The notes below the pieces were generated by a model. That model was not told the DNA's origin. It saw only the letters and a program-made list of their open reading frames with translations, and ran no database searches. Made by a program: the position numbers and the translations under genes. Positions 23,709 through 34,422 of a stretch of 64,000 bases of DNA are shown in pieces (position 1 is the stretch's first letter; every line of letters begins with the position of its first letter). This DNA is from Solenopsis invicta (lineage: Eukaryota > Arthropoda > Insecta > Hymenoptera > Formicidae): assembly GCF_016802725.1 (NCBI RefSeq), contig NC_052672.1, positions 4,151,249 to 4,215,248 of the forward strand. The letters are read 5' to 3'.

Positions 23709-24160
23709 TGAATGTTAATTATAAAAAAATTTATATACATAATTGTTTATATAAACATGCATATAGAATATGTTAAAAATACATTTCAAATATAAAAATA
23801 TAAATGTTAGAATAAGAATATATAGAATAAGTTTCAAATTTAAAAATATAAATGTTACATATAGAGTTTAGGCATAAAAAAAATATATATAAATAAATAT
23901 CAAATATAAATATTAGAATAAGAATACATAGAATAAGTTTCAAATATAAAAATATAAATGTTACATATAGAGTTTAGTTATAGAAAAAATATATATAAAT
24001 ATTAAGTATTAAATATTTAATATTCATTCATATAAGATATATATAAATACATTTAAATGTTAATTATACGTATGTGTATAAAAAATATTAAATATATAAA
24101 TATTTTAAATGTAAGTTTTTACAAATTTTGAATAAAACCTTTTCACATATTAAAATAAAT
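23446..24160. repeat. TA microsatellite and A/T-rich repeats after the DUF4806 gene
   Basis: (TA)n at about 23447-23497, a shorter tract at 23688-23710, then loosely repeated ATAAATATTAGAATAAGAAT-type words to about 24160. Non-coding. Confidence 0.7.
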
Positions 24161-24640
24161 GTTTATCATATAATAAAAAAAAAACATTTTTTAAACGTTC
24201 AAATAAACGTTTTTGAAACATTAAAATAGTATTTGTTTAAACGTTAAAATAAATATTTTTCAAACGTAAAATAAATGTTATTTTAAACGTTAAAATAAAT
24301 GTTTTTCAAACATTAAAATAATGTTTGTTCAAACGTTAAAATAAATATTTTTCAAACGTAAAATAAATGTTATTTTAAACGTTAAAATAAATATTTTTCA
24401 AACGTTAAAAAAATGTTTTTTAAACGTTAAAATAAATGTTTTTCAAACATTAAAATAATATTTGTTTAAACATTAAAATAAATGTTTTTCAAACGTTAAA
24501 AAAATGTTTTTTTTAACGTTAAAATAAACGTTTTTTTAATGAAAAAAGGGCACTTAACCCATTATTTTTAACGTTTTTACAAATGTTTTTAAAAATGTTT
24601 TTTAAATGTTTTTAAAAACATTTAAAAAATATTGTGTGCA
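24160..24640. repeat. 23-bp minisatellite rich in AAACGTT
   Basis: About 17 imperfect copies of AAACGTTAAAATAAATGTTTTTC and variants. The unit contains the self-complementary AACGTT and has A-rich and T-rich halves, so the array can pair with itself. Non-coding. Confidence 0.75.
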
Positions 24641-24719
24641 ATATTTGGGAACGTGTTGACAGACTGAACTCAACTGATCTCAAATTTTGCTTACATTATG
24701 TTAACAGAACCTGTTGATA

Positions 24720-24898
24720 TTTTATGTTAGCAGAATGACAGCACTAGGCGAGCACGCCGTGCTGCCAGCACGTAACGCCAGATAGGCGGCAGAATTCAAA
24801 CATGACATGCGCAACACAATCTGATGGCAGACTGCTAAGCCAAATCGAGCATGCCGTGCTGACAAGTTCTGACGTCACGCTGGCAGCAAAAATCAAGC
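24720..24898. repeat. Left arm of a 5-kb inverted repeat pair
   Basis: A GC-richer block with AGCACGCCGTGCTGCCAGCAC, AACACAATCTGATGGCAGAC and TCTGACGTCACGCTGGCAGC. The same words occur inverted at 29840-30010, enclosing the interval that carries the tRNA-like sequence and the compound hAT. Confidence 0.75.
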
Positions 24899-25060
24899 AT
24901 TTTTATTTAAAAATTTCAAAAATTTTTATTATAAAAAAATTTTTTTTAGTTTTCTTGCAGAAAACTTTATTCTTATTTTTATTATAGGTTAATCAAATTT
25001 GCATATATTTTATTTTACTAATTACGATTACGCATTATTTTACAATTTTTAAAAACGCAT

Positions 25061-25134
25061 TGGCGCCGGCGGGATTCGAACCTAAGATTTCGGGACAATA
25101 ACCTAATGCACTAACACTGAGCTAATCGTACACT
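25061..25134 (-). other. tRNA-like sequence (tRNA-derived SINE head or tRNA pseudogene)
   Basis: Reverse complement contains an A-box-like TTAGCTCAGTGTTAGTGCA and a B-box GGTTCGAATCC about 35 bases later, ending CCGGCGCCA. The two acceptor strands (GTGTACG and CGGCGCC) do not pair and the anticodon stem is imperfect, so it is not a convincing functional tRNA. It may be a tRNA-derived SINE or a decayed tRNA gene. Confidence 0.6.
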
Positions 25135-25139
25135 TGTGA

Positions 25140-25300
25140 TACCATTAATAAAAAGTTATATTTGAAGTAAAGCTGATTTAACAGGAAGAAATTTATCGTG
25201 TTGAGTATCGCGCGAACATTTTCAGTAGCCCTTTAATTATTTAGCTTTAAGTATTTTTAACATAAACTATATAAACTGTATAAATTATGTAAATAATTAA
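25140..25300. other. Spacer
   Basis: A/T-rich DNA without supported features between the tRNA-like sequence and the palindromic host element. Confidence 0.4.
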
Positions 25301-25837
25301 AACCTGATTCTGCCCAAAGTAATATAGTAAAAAAAAACAACAATTGGAAATAGTACTAGAGCAGTGCTCGGAGTTAGTTGCTCATTTCGAGCCGATTCTT
25401 GAAGCGACGCCCACTGTCCCCCCACTACCGCTCGCCGCTCGACAGTCGAGCCGGCAATCACGCGGCAGGCGCTTTGCATCAGGAGCGTCCCTGAGTGAAA
25501 AACACGCTGGTAGCGTACCAGTCGAGAAATTTGTTATAAAAACTTTTCCTTTTAACTTAATTTTTATAATAACAATAATGTACGGTAATTAGAATTTAAA
25601 CAATAGTTTTCCACATCACCTCTGAGGTACTATTACAGATGCGTTTTTTTTAATGTGGTTTCCCCAGTAGGCCTAGTCCACTAAAAAATTTAAGAAAATA
25701 AAATATACAGCTCAAGATTAAAATATTTTATAATGTAAAATACTTGATGAAATACAAATACGGTAGAGTAGAATGTTTCTTTATGTATTTTACTGCGTAA
25801 AACGCAGAATAGATTTTTTAACTAATTTTCTAAAAAG

Positions 25838-27622
25838 TTAATTTGATTTTCTGAGTCGTTTGCACGATACTAAAGATGATATATCTACGGGGATTGTGGA
25901 TGTACCAATTCGCATCAATGAAGATAATGATGCATCATTCAAACAGGAACGTTTATCCGTTTTTATGATCTTCATTTTAGAGAAGGAGCATTCGCAGAGA
26001 TATGTGGATCCAAACATAGAAAAAATTCGAAGACCAAAATTTCTAAGTTGTGGATAACGTGATACATCTAAAATTTTGAAAAACTCGACCCCTTTTTCTT
26101 GCCGTGCTTTTAAAGAAATGTCACACTGTAAATCGCAAAGTTCTTCCTGAAATTCTAGGCTTTGTTCCTCGATTTGTACAGTGAGCGGATTTTCAAAAAG
26201 AATTAAATCTTGTCTTAACGTTTCAAAATCATTAAAGCGCGTATTAAATTGACTTATTAAAGACTCAATTACATGAAATTGGTTTTCAAAATTACATTTT
26301 TTGTCGTGTTCTTTAAAGAGAATCTGGCAGGATGGAAAAAAATGAAAATTATTATTTTCTAAATGATTTTTAAATAATATTAATTTTCTGCGGAAAGAAT
26401 CGACATGGCTAACGAGTTCTGAAATGGTTTGGTCAGTTTTTTGCAGCTTTAAGTTTAAAGTATTTAAATGATTCGTCATGTCAGTTATTAAAGAAAGCTC
26501 GCAAAGTGAATCTAAATCTTCAAAAAAAAATTTAAATTTATCATATTCAGCAGGAACCTGATCTTGCAAGAAAAGGAAGACCTCTTTTCTTATTGCGAAG
26601 AATTTTTCTAAACATTTCCCTGCGCTGAGCCATCGAACTTCACAATAAAGGGGCACATCTGTATAAAGTGCGTTATGTTCCTCAAGAAAGTTTTGAAACT
26701 TCCGATGAGAAAGGAATTTGTGACCGCCTTTAATTACGTTAATAATTTTTGTGACGGTTTGCATTGCAGTGCATAATTTTACAACTTTCCCGCATAACGC
26801 TTCTTGATGTATAATGCAATGAATAATAGGAAATTTTAAACCTTGCTGCTTTATTTGACCGAAGAATCCATTTTTTGAACCTACCATTGCTTTTGCACCA
26901 TCAGTTACAATAGCCGAACATTTTGAAAAATCTATATCAAATTTTTGAAGAGTTTGGTTAACAGCTTCAAAAATATCAATTCCCCTTGTTGTATTATGTA
27001 ACGGAACTAAATCTAAAAGCTCCTCGACATGTAAGAAATCGTTTTGCACGATTCGAGCAAAAATACTCAATTGACTCACATGCCGATTATCGGTGCTTTC
27101 ATCGAGACATAATGAAAAGTAAGAGCAAGATGCTAATAAAGATTTTAATTTATTTTTTAAAGAAAAAGCAATGTCTTCGATCCTTGATTTTATAGTTTTG
27201 TCACTTAGTGGAATGCTGCTAGCTTCTTCAAGAGTCAAAGAATTTCCGAATGACTCTACTGTTGTGATGAGGCACTCTTTTACAAATTGTCCTTCAGTGA
27301 AGGGCTTAAAATTTTTCGCAATTAAATTCGAAATTGCGTATGACGCTGTAAGAGCTTTTACTGAAGATGTAGGATTTTTGATAAAAGAATTCGAATAACC
27401 TTCTTGATAAACTAATTTTAAGCCCTCAATTATATCGAATTTCTCCTTGTCCACATATTCTGAATAATCACTCGAATGTTTGATATTATAATGCCTATGA
27501 ACATTATATTTTTTTACAACGGATGGTTCATAACCACATAGAAGACAAGTGGTTTTATTGTTAATTAATGCAAAAAAAAATTCTTCCCATGCCTTATCAA
27601 AAGATTGAACGTATTTATCCAT
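25838..27622 (-). CDS. hAT transposase, 594 aa, intact frame (GTF2IRD2/Buster-like)
   Basis: Single uninterrupted frame from ATG 27622. An N-terminal BED/C2H2-like zinc finger (CLLCGYEPSVVKKYNVHRHY, about residues 24-50) is followed by the RNase H-like core. Candidate catalytic Asp residues lie in YFSLCLDESTD and CSAIVTDGAKAMVGSKNG, with the HCIIHQEALCGK and EVRWLSAGKCLEKF blocks after them. The C-terminal hAT dimerisation region ends in LRIFSMFGSTYLCECSFSKM. The protein would bind the ends of its own element and catalyse cut-and-paste transposition, probably as an oligomer in the nucleus. Length is in the usual 550-700 aa range. The frame is open and the outer ends have exact duplications, so it may be functional. 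A relative truncated at the C terminus is at 59857-61215. The decayed sister copy is at 28018-28560. Confidence 0.85.
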   Translation of the reverse strand: MDKYVQSFDKAWEEFFFALINNKTTCLLCGYEPSVVKKYNVHRHYNIKHSSDYSEYVDKEKFDIIEGLKLVYQEGYSNSFIKNPTSSVKALTASYAISNLIAKNFKPFTEGQFVKECLITTVESFGNSLTLEEASSIPLSDKTIKSRIEDIAFSLKNKLKSLLASCSYFSLCLDESTDNRHVSQLSIFARIVQNDFLHVEELLDLVPLHNTTRGIDIFEAVNQTLQKFDIDFSKCSAIVTDGAKAMVGSKNGFFGQIKQQGLKFPIIHCIIHQEALCGKVVKLCTAMQTVTKIINVIKGGHKFLSHRKFQNFLEEHNALYTDVPLYCEVRWLSAGKCLEKFFAIRKEVFLFLQDQVPAEYDKFKFFFEDLDSLCELSLITDMTNHLNTLNLKLQKTDQTISELVSHVDSFRRKLILFKNHLENNNFHFFPSCQILFKEHDKKCNFENQFHVIESLISQFNTRFNDFETLRQDLILFENPLTVQIEEQSLEFQEELCDLQCDISLKARQEKGVEFFKILDVSRYPQLRNFGLRIFSMFGSTYLCECSFSKMKIIKTDKRSCLNDASLSSLMRIGTSTIPVDISSLVSCKRLRKSN

Positions 27623-28017
27623 CCTCTATCTATCACACGTATCACTATCACATATAGCACAATCACAAATAGCTCTAACACGTTAATAATATCTTCTGTT
27701 TTTACGCGTTTAGCTACGAATCCTGAAGACTCAATAATCTTAATAAGAAATAAGATTATATAAGATTATATATACAAATTATATATGAAAATATAAGATT
27801 ATATATTAAGAAGTAAGAATTTTAACGTACACGTGTCGCCTGCGCCTCACTGGTAAACAACTATTGAGAAATAGCGAAAGAGGAAAAACAATTGCATATC
27901 AACGCGCAGCAGGAGTAGGTGCGCGCTATAAAAATACAAGCAAAGTATAATAGTGAACTTGTAAACATTATTTCCTTTTTTTTTTAGTATAATATTACCA
28001 TTAAATGCATTTAAGGA

Positions 28018-28560
28018 ATGGATAGATATGTGTAATCTTTTGACAAGGCGTGGGAATTTGTTTTGTATTAATTTATTATATAATAAAACCACCTTTTATG
28101 TAGTTACTATCTGCCGTAAAAAATGCCATCGTCAGACATTATAATATTAAACATACACACAAATGAGTATTCAAAATATATGGACAAGAAGAAATTCGAT
28201 TTGATTGAGAAATTTTAAAATAAATTCATCAAAAAGATTGTAGTTTCTACAAATATAAGGTTCGAATCCTTATGCCGATAATGCTACATCTTCAGTAGAA
28301 GCTCTTATAGCGTCGTACATAATTCTGAATTTAATTGTAAAAATTTTAAGCCGTTCACTAAAGGAAAATTTGTAAAGAAATGCCTTATCGTAACAATAGA
28401 GTCGTTCAAAAATTTTTTAACTATTGAAAAAGTGAGCAACATTTCATTAAGTGACAAAATTGTAAAATCAAGAATCGATGAAAGCTTTTTTTTTCGAAAA
28501 AAAATTAAAATTTTTATTAGCATTGTATTCTTTTCCCGCGTTAAAGATGATGTATGTCCT
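28018..28560 (+). pseudogene. Decayed second copy of the hAT transposase
   Basis: Read on the plus strand from 28018 it begins MDRYV-stop-SFDKAWE, aligning with MDKYVQSFDKAWE of the intact copy. Later pieces such as SSVEALIASYI and a KEC/SFGN-equivalent stretch follow in shifting frames. Many stops and frameshifts are present, and the catalytic core and C terminus are deleted. It then joins a 3' region matching that of the intact copy in inverted order. Confidence 0.8.
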
Positions 28561-29475
28561 AGAAACGACTTAGAAGATCAAATTAATTTTTAAGAAAAAT
28601 AGTTAATTCTCCTGTTCTCGTGTTTAATTAAATGTTTTACATTAAAATATTTTATTCTCGAACCGTATATTTTATAATCTTCTTAGATATTTTTGTAGTC
28701 AAATAGACATACGAGAAAAACCACTTTAAAAAACGCAATAGTACTTCAAAGGTGATGCGAAAAACTTATCTTAATTCTAATTATCGTACATTATTGTCAT
28801 TTATATTTTTGCAAAAATATATAACAGAAAATGTAAATAACAGATTTTTATAAATAAAATTTTCTCTAAATAACAGAAAATTTTATTTATAAAAATTATG
28901 TAAAAAGAAAAATTTTTTACGACAAATTTCTCGAATGGTACGCAACCAGCGTATTTTTCACTCAGAGACGCTCCTGATGCAGAGCGCCAGCCGCGCGATC
29001 GTCGGCTCGATCGTCGAGCGGCGAGCAGTAGTGGGGGGACGCTTCGAGAATCGGCTCGAAATGAGCAACTAACTCCGAGCACTGTACTAGAGCATAAAAA
29101 AAACATTGGCGTAAAAAGTACGCTTGCAAAAATCAATTGTGCAACTAATTGTTATAAACAAAATACTAAAAATTGATTGTAGAGGAAAACTGATACCTCC
29201 AACCAATTTTACGGGAAAAATGAATCAAGAAACATGCATAACGTTTTCTTAATTGTTATAACAAATTAGTTGTAAAATTTATTTTTGCAACGTTTCTTTA
29301 ATAATTTTTCCTGTAGAATCGATTAACGCAATTAGTTCTTTTTTAGAGTAAATTTTTAATAATTTATTTATACCAATTGATTGCAAAATTGAGTTTTGAA
29401 AAGTTCTTTCTACGTCAATAATATTTTTTTATGCTTTGGTCCTATTTCCAATTCCAATTTTTTTTAGACTATAAA

Positions 29476-29838
29476 AATAGGAAATTTTTATTAGTCAGAC
29501 CATGGCCAGGAATAGGTTTTATATATGCGGGCAGATGCAGATAGAAATCTGGACACAATACATGCGGATAGATACGGATTCCTGTACGTAATCGCGGACA
29601 GGTGCAGATAGAAATTGCAGCGTATAGAATGCAAACAAAAACAGACAGAACATATACATAAAGAAATTGATTGGTCCAATAATTAAAAGCAAATGCATAA
29701 GAAAATGGATCAATCGCTTTCTTTATGAATATGTTATTTATGCATGCAATTATGCAAGTTTGTTTGAATAAGTCCTTAATGAATTCATGAAGAGTGACGT
29801 CACATTTTAAAAATATACAAAACAGTTCGGTTTGCTTG
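29476..29838. other. Spacer inside the outer inverted repeat
   Basis: Some weak repetition of GCGGACAGRTGCAGATAGAAAT near 29520-29620; otherwise no supported feature. Confidence 0.4.
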
Positions 29839-29839
29839 A

Positions 29840-30240
29840 TTTCTACTGTCAGCGTGACGTCAGATCCTGTTAGCACGGGGTGCTCGATTGGTGCTAACAA
29901 TCTGCCGTCAGATTATATTGTACAGGTCTTGCTCTAATTCTGTCGCCTATCTGACATTAGGTGCTGACAGCACGGCGTGTTCGCGTGGTGCTGCCAGTCT
30001 GTCGCGTCGATCCTGCTCGTTTGTTACCGCCAATCTGACGCCAGGTCTTGTCAGCACGCGGTGCTCGATTTTTGTTGCCAGTCTGCCGTCAGATTGTGTT
30101 GCACAGGTTGTGCTTGATTTCTACCTCCAATCTGACAACAGTACTGTCAACACTATTTGCTCGATTTCTGCTGGAATTAAATGCCAACAGTTTCTGTTCT
30201 ATTTCTGACAGCAGTTTGCTGACACCGCAGATATTGCAGA
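29840..30240. repeat. Right arm of the 5-kb inverted repeat, with further subrepeats
   Basis: The inverse of 24720-24898 covers 29840-30010. Beyond it, two or three more diverged units repeat the order TCTGACGCCAGGT, GTCAGCACGCGGTGCTCGAT, CTGCCGTCAGATTGTGTTGC and GCTTGATTTCTAC, giving a period near 120-130 bp. Non-coding. Confidence 0.7.
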
Positions 30241-30324
30241 GTCTGTGTGAAATCTATTGCCTTTCTAGCAACAGAAATTGATAACACACTCTCCGAATGA
30301 TCTGTTCGTTCACGTTTGGCTAAC

Positions 30325-30380
<56 letters not shown>

Positions 30381-31028
30381 TGTATGTATATATATAATTT
30401 CTATTAGGATTAGCTAATCCTTTCACACAGGGCAAATTAAAGACAATAGGAAAGAAACTGTTTCTCAGGCAACTGAATAATAACAGCGTACAGAATTTAT
30501 TATTATGAAAGTTCTAATAACTTGTTATAAAGTTGCATACGCGGCACGCGTTGCCAGCAATATCTTAAGCAGAATCGAAAGCCGCTTTTCTCAAAAAAGA
30601 TTACAACTTAGCAACGCATTTTTATCAAATTGATAGCAACGTGAGGGAAACTTGCTATGTGGATATATATATTCAAAGAAGAATTGAAATTAATTCAGGT
30701 TAGTGTACGAACATGTTCTTTATCATACTTGCACTTCACATCAAACTTTTTTCCTCGTTTTTTTTGTTATGTTATTTTCCGGTAGTAGGGAGTTACAGTT
30801 TTTAACAAAAGATTTTTCTACTGTATCGTTGAAGTTTTTTTTCCATTATTTCTTTCTTTTTTGACATTAATATTTTCAGAACAGACTTGCCGATATGTAG
30901 AGAGACAAAGTTAGGTATATTATTGTAAACAGCAGAATATCTTTCGCGATCAATCCGCAGCACTAGCAGCGTTCATTCTTCTTTTTCACGCCGATCGTTG
31001 AAGAGATATATATATATATATATATATA
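30240..31028. repeat. Spacer with TA microsatellites
   Basis: (TA)n at about 30330-30371 and again at 31006-31028, the latter forming the target of the next transposon. The interval between is A/T-rich with no supported gene. Confidence 0.6.
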
Positions 31029-31765
31029 CAGGGTGTTTCAGACCACCCGTACACCCCTTTTCTCTTCGCAGGATTAGGACCAATCAAAAATATGTTCAGA
31101 CGAAAGTTGTAGGGTTTCAAAAGATCTATTCAATGATCTTATCAGTTTGACCTTGGATGGCGTCGCCAAGGTCAGATCGAAATCAGATTAAGTTTTTTAA
31201 ATGAAACACCCTATTTTTGATTCCAGAATCTAATAGCTGGTGTCAAGACCTTTCCAAAACACTACAAGAAAGTTTATTTTCGTTGACTACTTTCCGAGTT
31301 GTGCGGCTTGAAAGTTACACTACCGCCAACACCATGTAAATAACAATATAAAATCACGCGTTACGCAGAAAGCCGTGCAGCCGACACAAAGAAAGTAAAC
31401 ACGCGAGCCGGGCCAACAAAAACAGATCATGAAAAATCGTGAAAGTTAGCTGTCGCGACCGTAGATAGTCACATACATATGTATGTCATAATATTATGTA
31501 ATTACATTATTACTTTAACGGTAGCACACGAGCAATAACGAGCGCGGCTTTCTGCGTAACGATGTCTAACTCGTGATTTTATACATATTGTTATTTGCAT
31601 AGGATGTAGTAGAGATGTATTCACCACAACGCTATTGTGACTCAACTCAACACGAGTGACAATAACTCTCTCAAACTTGTCACCTACGTCTTCAATAACC
31701 GTCATATCAGTATCAATCGCGCAACAAAAATCCGACCCTCTTTATTAGTCTAGGTTTATTTAGCC

Positions 31766-32819
31766 ATGTCCTATTCCAATGAAGAAGCATATGATATGCT
31801 GCTAATTTTAGGTGAGTGTCGAGGTACATTCATTGCAGCGGAAAGATTGTGGCGGGAACGTTATCCTGATCGGACTCCTCACTCGCGAAATGTTTTTTCA
31901 CGTTTGGCTAAACGAATCAAAATTAAAGGTGTCGTTCAGCCTCAACATAACAAAGGTACACAAATTCGTCGTCCGATTATGGATGAAAGAACAGTGGAAA
32001 TTCTTGCATCGACAGAATTGAACTTATGATTCTTTAAGACGACGAGAACAAGATTCTGGTGTTAGTAAAATCAGTGTTTGGCGCATTCTAAAAAATAACA
32101 AATTTCACCCTTACAATGTCTGTTCATCAAGCGTTGAATTATAACGATATTAGACAGAGACTTGTATTTTGCAACTTTATAAGACAGCAACCACTTGATT
32201 TCCACTTGAAAATTTTATTTTCTGACGAATGTACACTTAAAAGTGATGGATCTGTTAATACTTGGAACTCTCGTTATTGGGCACAAAATAATCCTGGTTG
32301 AGAGAAGTAGATCATCAAACCATTTGGAAAGTCAATGTTTGGTGTGGAATTATTGGAAGTCAAATCATAGGTCCTGTTTTCTTTGACGAAAATCTAAACG
32401 GTGATAGATATTCCGCCTTGATAATGACAGATCTTCCTGTCTTACTAGAAAATATTCCTCTGCAATTGCGCCTGAACATGTGGTTCCAACAAGATGCATG
32501 TCCGTCTCATACATCGAGAGTTGCTCGTGCGGCATTAAATACTATGTTCCCCGACAAGTGGATAGGCAAATACGGTCCAATCAATTATCCACCCCGATCA
32601 CCAGATCTCACCGTCCTTGATTATTATTTCTGAGGAAGGATAAAAAACTTGGTCTATCATGAACGTCCGACTACGAGGGATAATATGATTCGTAGAATAA
32701 GTGAAGCAATTCGATCCTTACGTGCCGAGGAAATTCTTCGAGCAACCAATGATTTTCAAAATAGAGTTGATGCTTGCATCGCAGAGAATGGTGCTCACTT
32801 TGAACATTTAGTCGCTTAA
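31766..32819 (+). pseudogene. DD41D (rosa-like) transposase, broken by stops and frameshifts
   Basis: The start at 31766 gives MSYSNEEAYDMLLILGECRG, the helix-turn-helix domain, continuing through RRPIMDERTVEILA. After a stop near 32027 and frameshifts, the catalytic blocks are readable: LKILFSDECTLKSDGSVNTW (first Asp), NMWFQQDACPSHTSRVARAA (second Asp), and YPPRSPDLTVLDYYF (third Asp). Counting residues gives 41 between the second and third Asp, the spacing of the DD41D/rosa group. A TGA at 32632 replaces the Trp expected after YYF. The last part (GRIKNLVYHERPTTRDNMIR) runs on to a stop at 32817-32819. It cannot make a full protein as it stands. Confidence 0.85.
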
Positions 32820-32845
32820 CAAAACATACACTCATTCATTCCCGA

Positions 32846-33050
32846 ACGTGAGAGGCAAGGGGACTCACGTGAATCAAGCACCCCAAACGTGAGAGGCAAG
32901 GGGACTCACGTGAATCAAGCACCCCAAACGTGAGAGGCAAGGGGACTCACGTGAATCAAGCACCCCAAACGTGAGAGGCAAGGGGACTCACGTGAATCAA
33001 GCACCCCAAACGTGAGAGGCAAGGGGACTCACGTGAATCAAGCACCCCAA
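32846..33050. repeat. Five identical-looking 41-bp tandem repeats
   Basis: The unit starts ACGTGAGAGGCAAGGGGACT and ends AATCAAGCACCCCAA, at 32846, 32887, 32928, 32969 and 33010. Copies look identical by eye. Each unit holds ACGTGA and TCACGTG in opposite orientation. The array begins 27 bp after the transposase stop, inside the element. Confidence 0.9.
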
Positions 33051-33613
33051 TGGGATGAAATTCTCGTCACGTCCACGTCGTTCATTCTGGATAATGCTAA
33101 GCACGGGAAAATGCATACAGTCAATCTGGACATGATTGATCATCAAACATAATCAATCCAGTAAATAAACAAAAGCAGAGTACATAAAACTTTGACTCCC
33201 CTTTTCCTCCCCCATACACATACGCATGCACGTATGCACACACCCACACACAAGATTAAATCCGACTAAGTAACCACCACATGGTACATCTTGAGTAATG
33301 CTGATGCTGGCGGTAGTGTAACTTTCAAGCCGCACAACTCGGAAAGTAGTCAACGAAAATAAACATTCTTATAGTGTTTTGGAAAGGTCTTGACACCAGC
33401 TATTAGATTCTGGAATCAAAAATAGGGTGTTCCATTTAAAAAACTTAATGTGATTTCGATCTGACCTTGGCGACGCCATCCAAGGTCAAACTGATAAGAT
33501 CATTGAATAGATTTTTTGAAACCCTACAACTTTCGTCTGAACATATTTTTGATTGGTCCTAATCCTGCGAAGAGAAAAGGGGTGTACGGGTGGTCTGAAA
33601 CACCCTGTATATA

Positions 33614-34418
33614 CAGGGTGTTCGTTAATGGTTGTCCAGCCTTTTACCGTACGTAGATGCCGTACCGACTGAGCTTGCTAATTTGCTAAACGTTTCCTAG
33701 ATGACAGCTGCTTCGGTTGAGCGCGCGAACGCGATCTCGCAGGACCGAGTGACACGTACAGGCCCCTGGTGAAAATTTTTCTCATATTTTTTTCGTATAA
33801 TTTTTCCGAACATCTGTATAATTTTTTATGAAACGTTATAAAATGTAAAAAAGTTAAAAGTATTTTTTTAAAACTGTGAGATGAGAAATCTCAGAATACT
33901 TCAGAATGTACGTGTATGAAAAGTTCTAACAATAAGAGATGTAGACTTTCTAAGTATTATTTCTACGTATTTCTGAAAAATGTTCCTATTCGTATAAAAA
34001 TTATGAGAAAAACTGTAACCAGGAATGTTAAATTCTATAAACGAGAAATTTTATAAAAAATTATTAGAATAGTTTTTACCGGGGAAAGCTGTGCATACTT
34101 TGTTATATTACATTTGTTACTAAGATTACTATTTCTATTTATTAATCAAATTAATAAATAAAGTAGTAATACTTTTAACTCTTTTACATTTTATAACGTT
34201 TCATAAAAAATTATACAGATGTTCGGAAAAATTATACAAAAAAAATATGAGAAAAATTTTCACCAGGGGCCTGTACGTGTCACTCGGTCCTGCGAGATCG
34301 CGTTCGCGCGCTCAATCGAAGCAGCTGTCATCTAGGAAACGTTTAGCAAATTAGCAAGCTCAGTCGGTACGGCATCTACGTACGGTAAAAGGCTGGACAA
34401 CCATTAACGAACACCCTG
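33614..34418. mobile_element. 805-bp fold-back MITE, TA-flanked
   Basis: Ends CAGGGTGTTCGTTAATGGTT and the inverse AACCATTAACGAACACCCTG. Both arms (about 270 bp) carry CGTACGTAGATGCCGTACC, TTTGCTAAACGTTTCCTAG and ACACGTACAGGCCCCTGGTG. TA stands at 33612-33613 and 34419-34420. The A/T-rich middle is non-coding. Mariner-superfamily membership is inferred from CAGGGTG ends and TA. Confidence 0.85.
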
Positions 34419-34422
34419 TATA

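Larger units (their letters stand above)
25362..29084. mobile_element. Compound hAT: two inverted copies inside one 8-bp target duplication
   Basis: Left end CAGTGCTCGGAGTTAGTTGC and right end GCAACTAACTCCGAGCACTG are inverted, and about 150 bp next to each are near-identical. TACTAGAG flanks both outer ends (25354-25361, 29085-29092). The left half has an intact transposase on the minus strand; the right half has a decayed one on the plus strand, so their 5' ends face each other around 27.6-28.0 kb. A CACTG that could be the inner end of the left copy lies at 27847-27851, but it is not followed by a TACTAGAG match. The simplest reading is that two inverted copies moved together as one unit using their outer ends. 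Confidence 0.75.
25300..29475. mobile_element. Palindromic element that hosts the compound hAT
   Basis: The left end, just before the hAT (25320-25361), reads AATTGGAAATAG-TACTAGAGCATAAAAAA once the hAT is removed. The right end (about 29400-29465) is the inverse: TTTTTTATGCTTTGGTCC then TATTTCCAATT. Pairing continues inward from 29093 (CATTGGCGTAAAAAGTAC against GAACTTTCTACGTCAATAAT-like). Without the hAT it would be a palindrome of a few hundred bp. Exact ends are not resolved. Confidence 0.55.
31029..33607 (+). mobile_element. Tc1/mariner-type DD41D element with about 320-bp inverted ends
   Basis: Ends CAGGGTGTTTCAGACCACCC and the inverse GGGTGGTCTGAAACACCCTG, with near-identical DNA inward for roughly 300 bp on each side. 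TA on both sides (31027-31028, 33608-33609). It encloses a broken transposase (31766-32819) and a five-copy 41-bp repeat. Shared terminal sequence shows that the element at 34423-35189 is a non-autonomous relative. Confidence 0.85.

Noticed and set aside
25061..25134. Functional tRNA gene
   Set aside because: A and B boxes are present, but the acceptor strands do not pair and the anticodon stem has mismatches.
29469..29900. 143-codon minus-strand frame
   Set aside because: Overlaps other frames, has no recognisable domain and lies partly in the inverted-repeat arm.
32846..33050. Regular direct repeats that might suggest a CRISPR array
   Set aside because: The copies are contiguous 41-bp units without unique spacers, in a eukaryotic transposon. 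They are a minisatellite.
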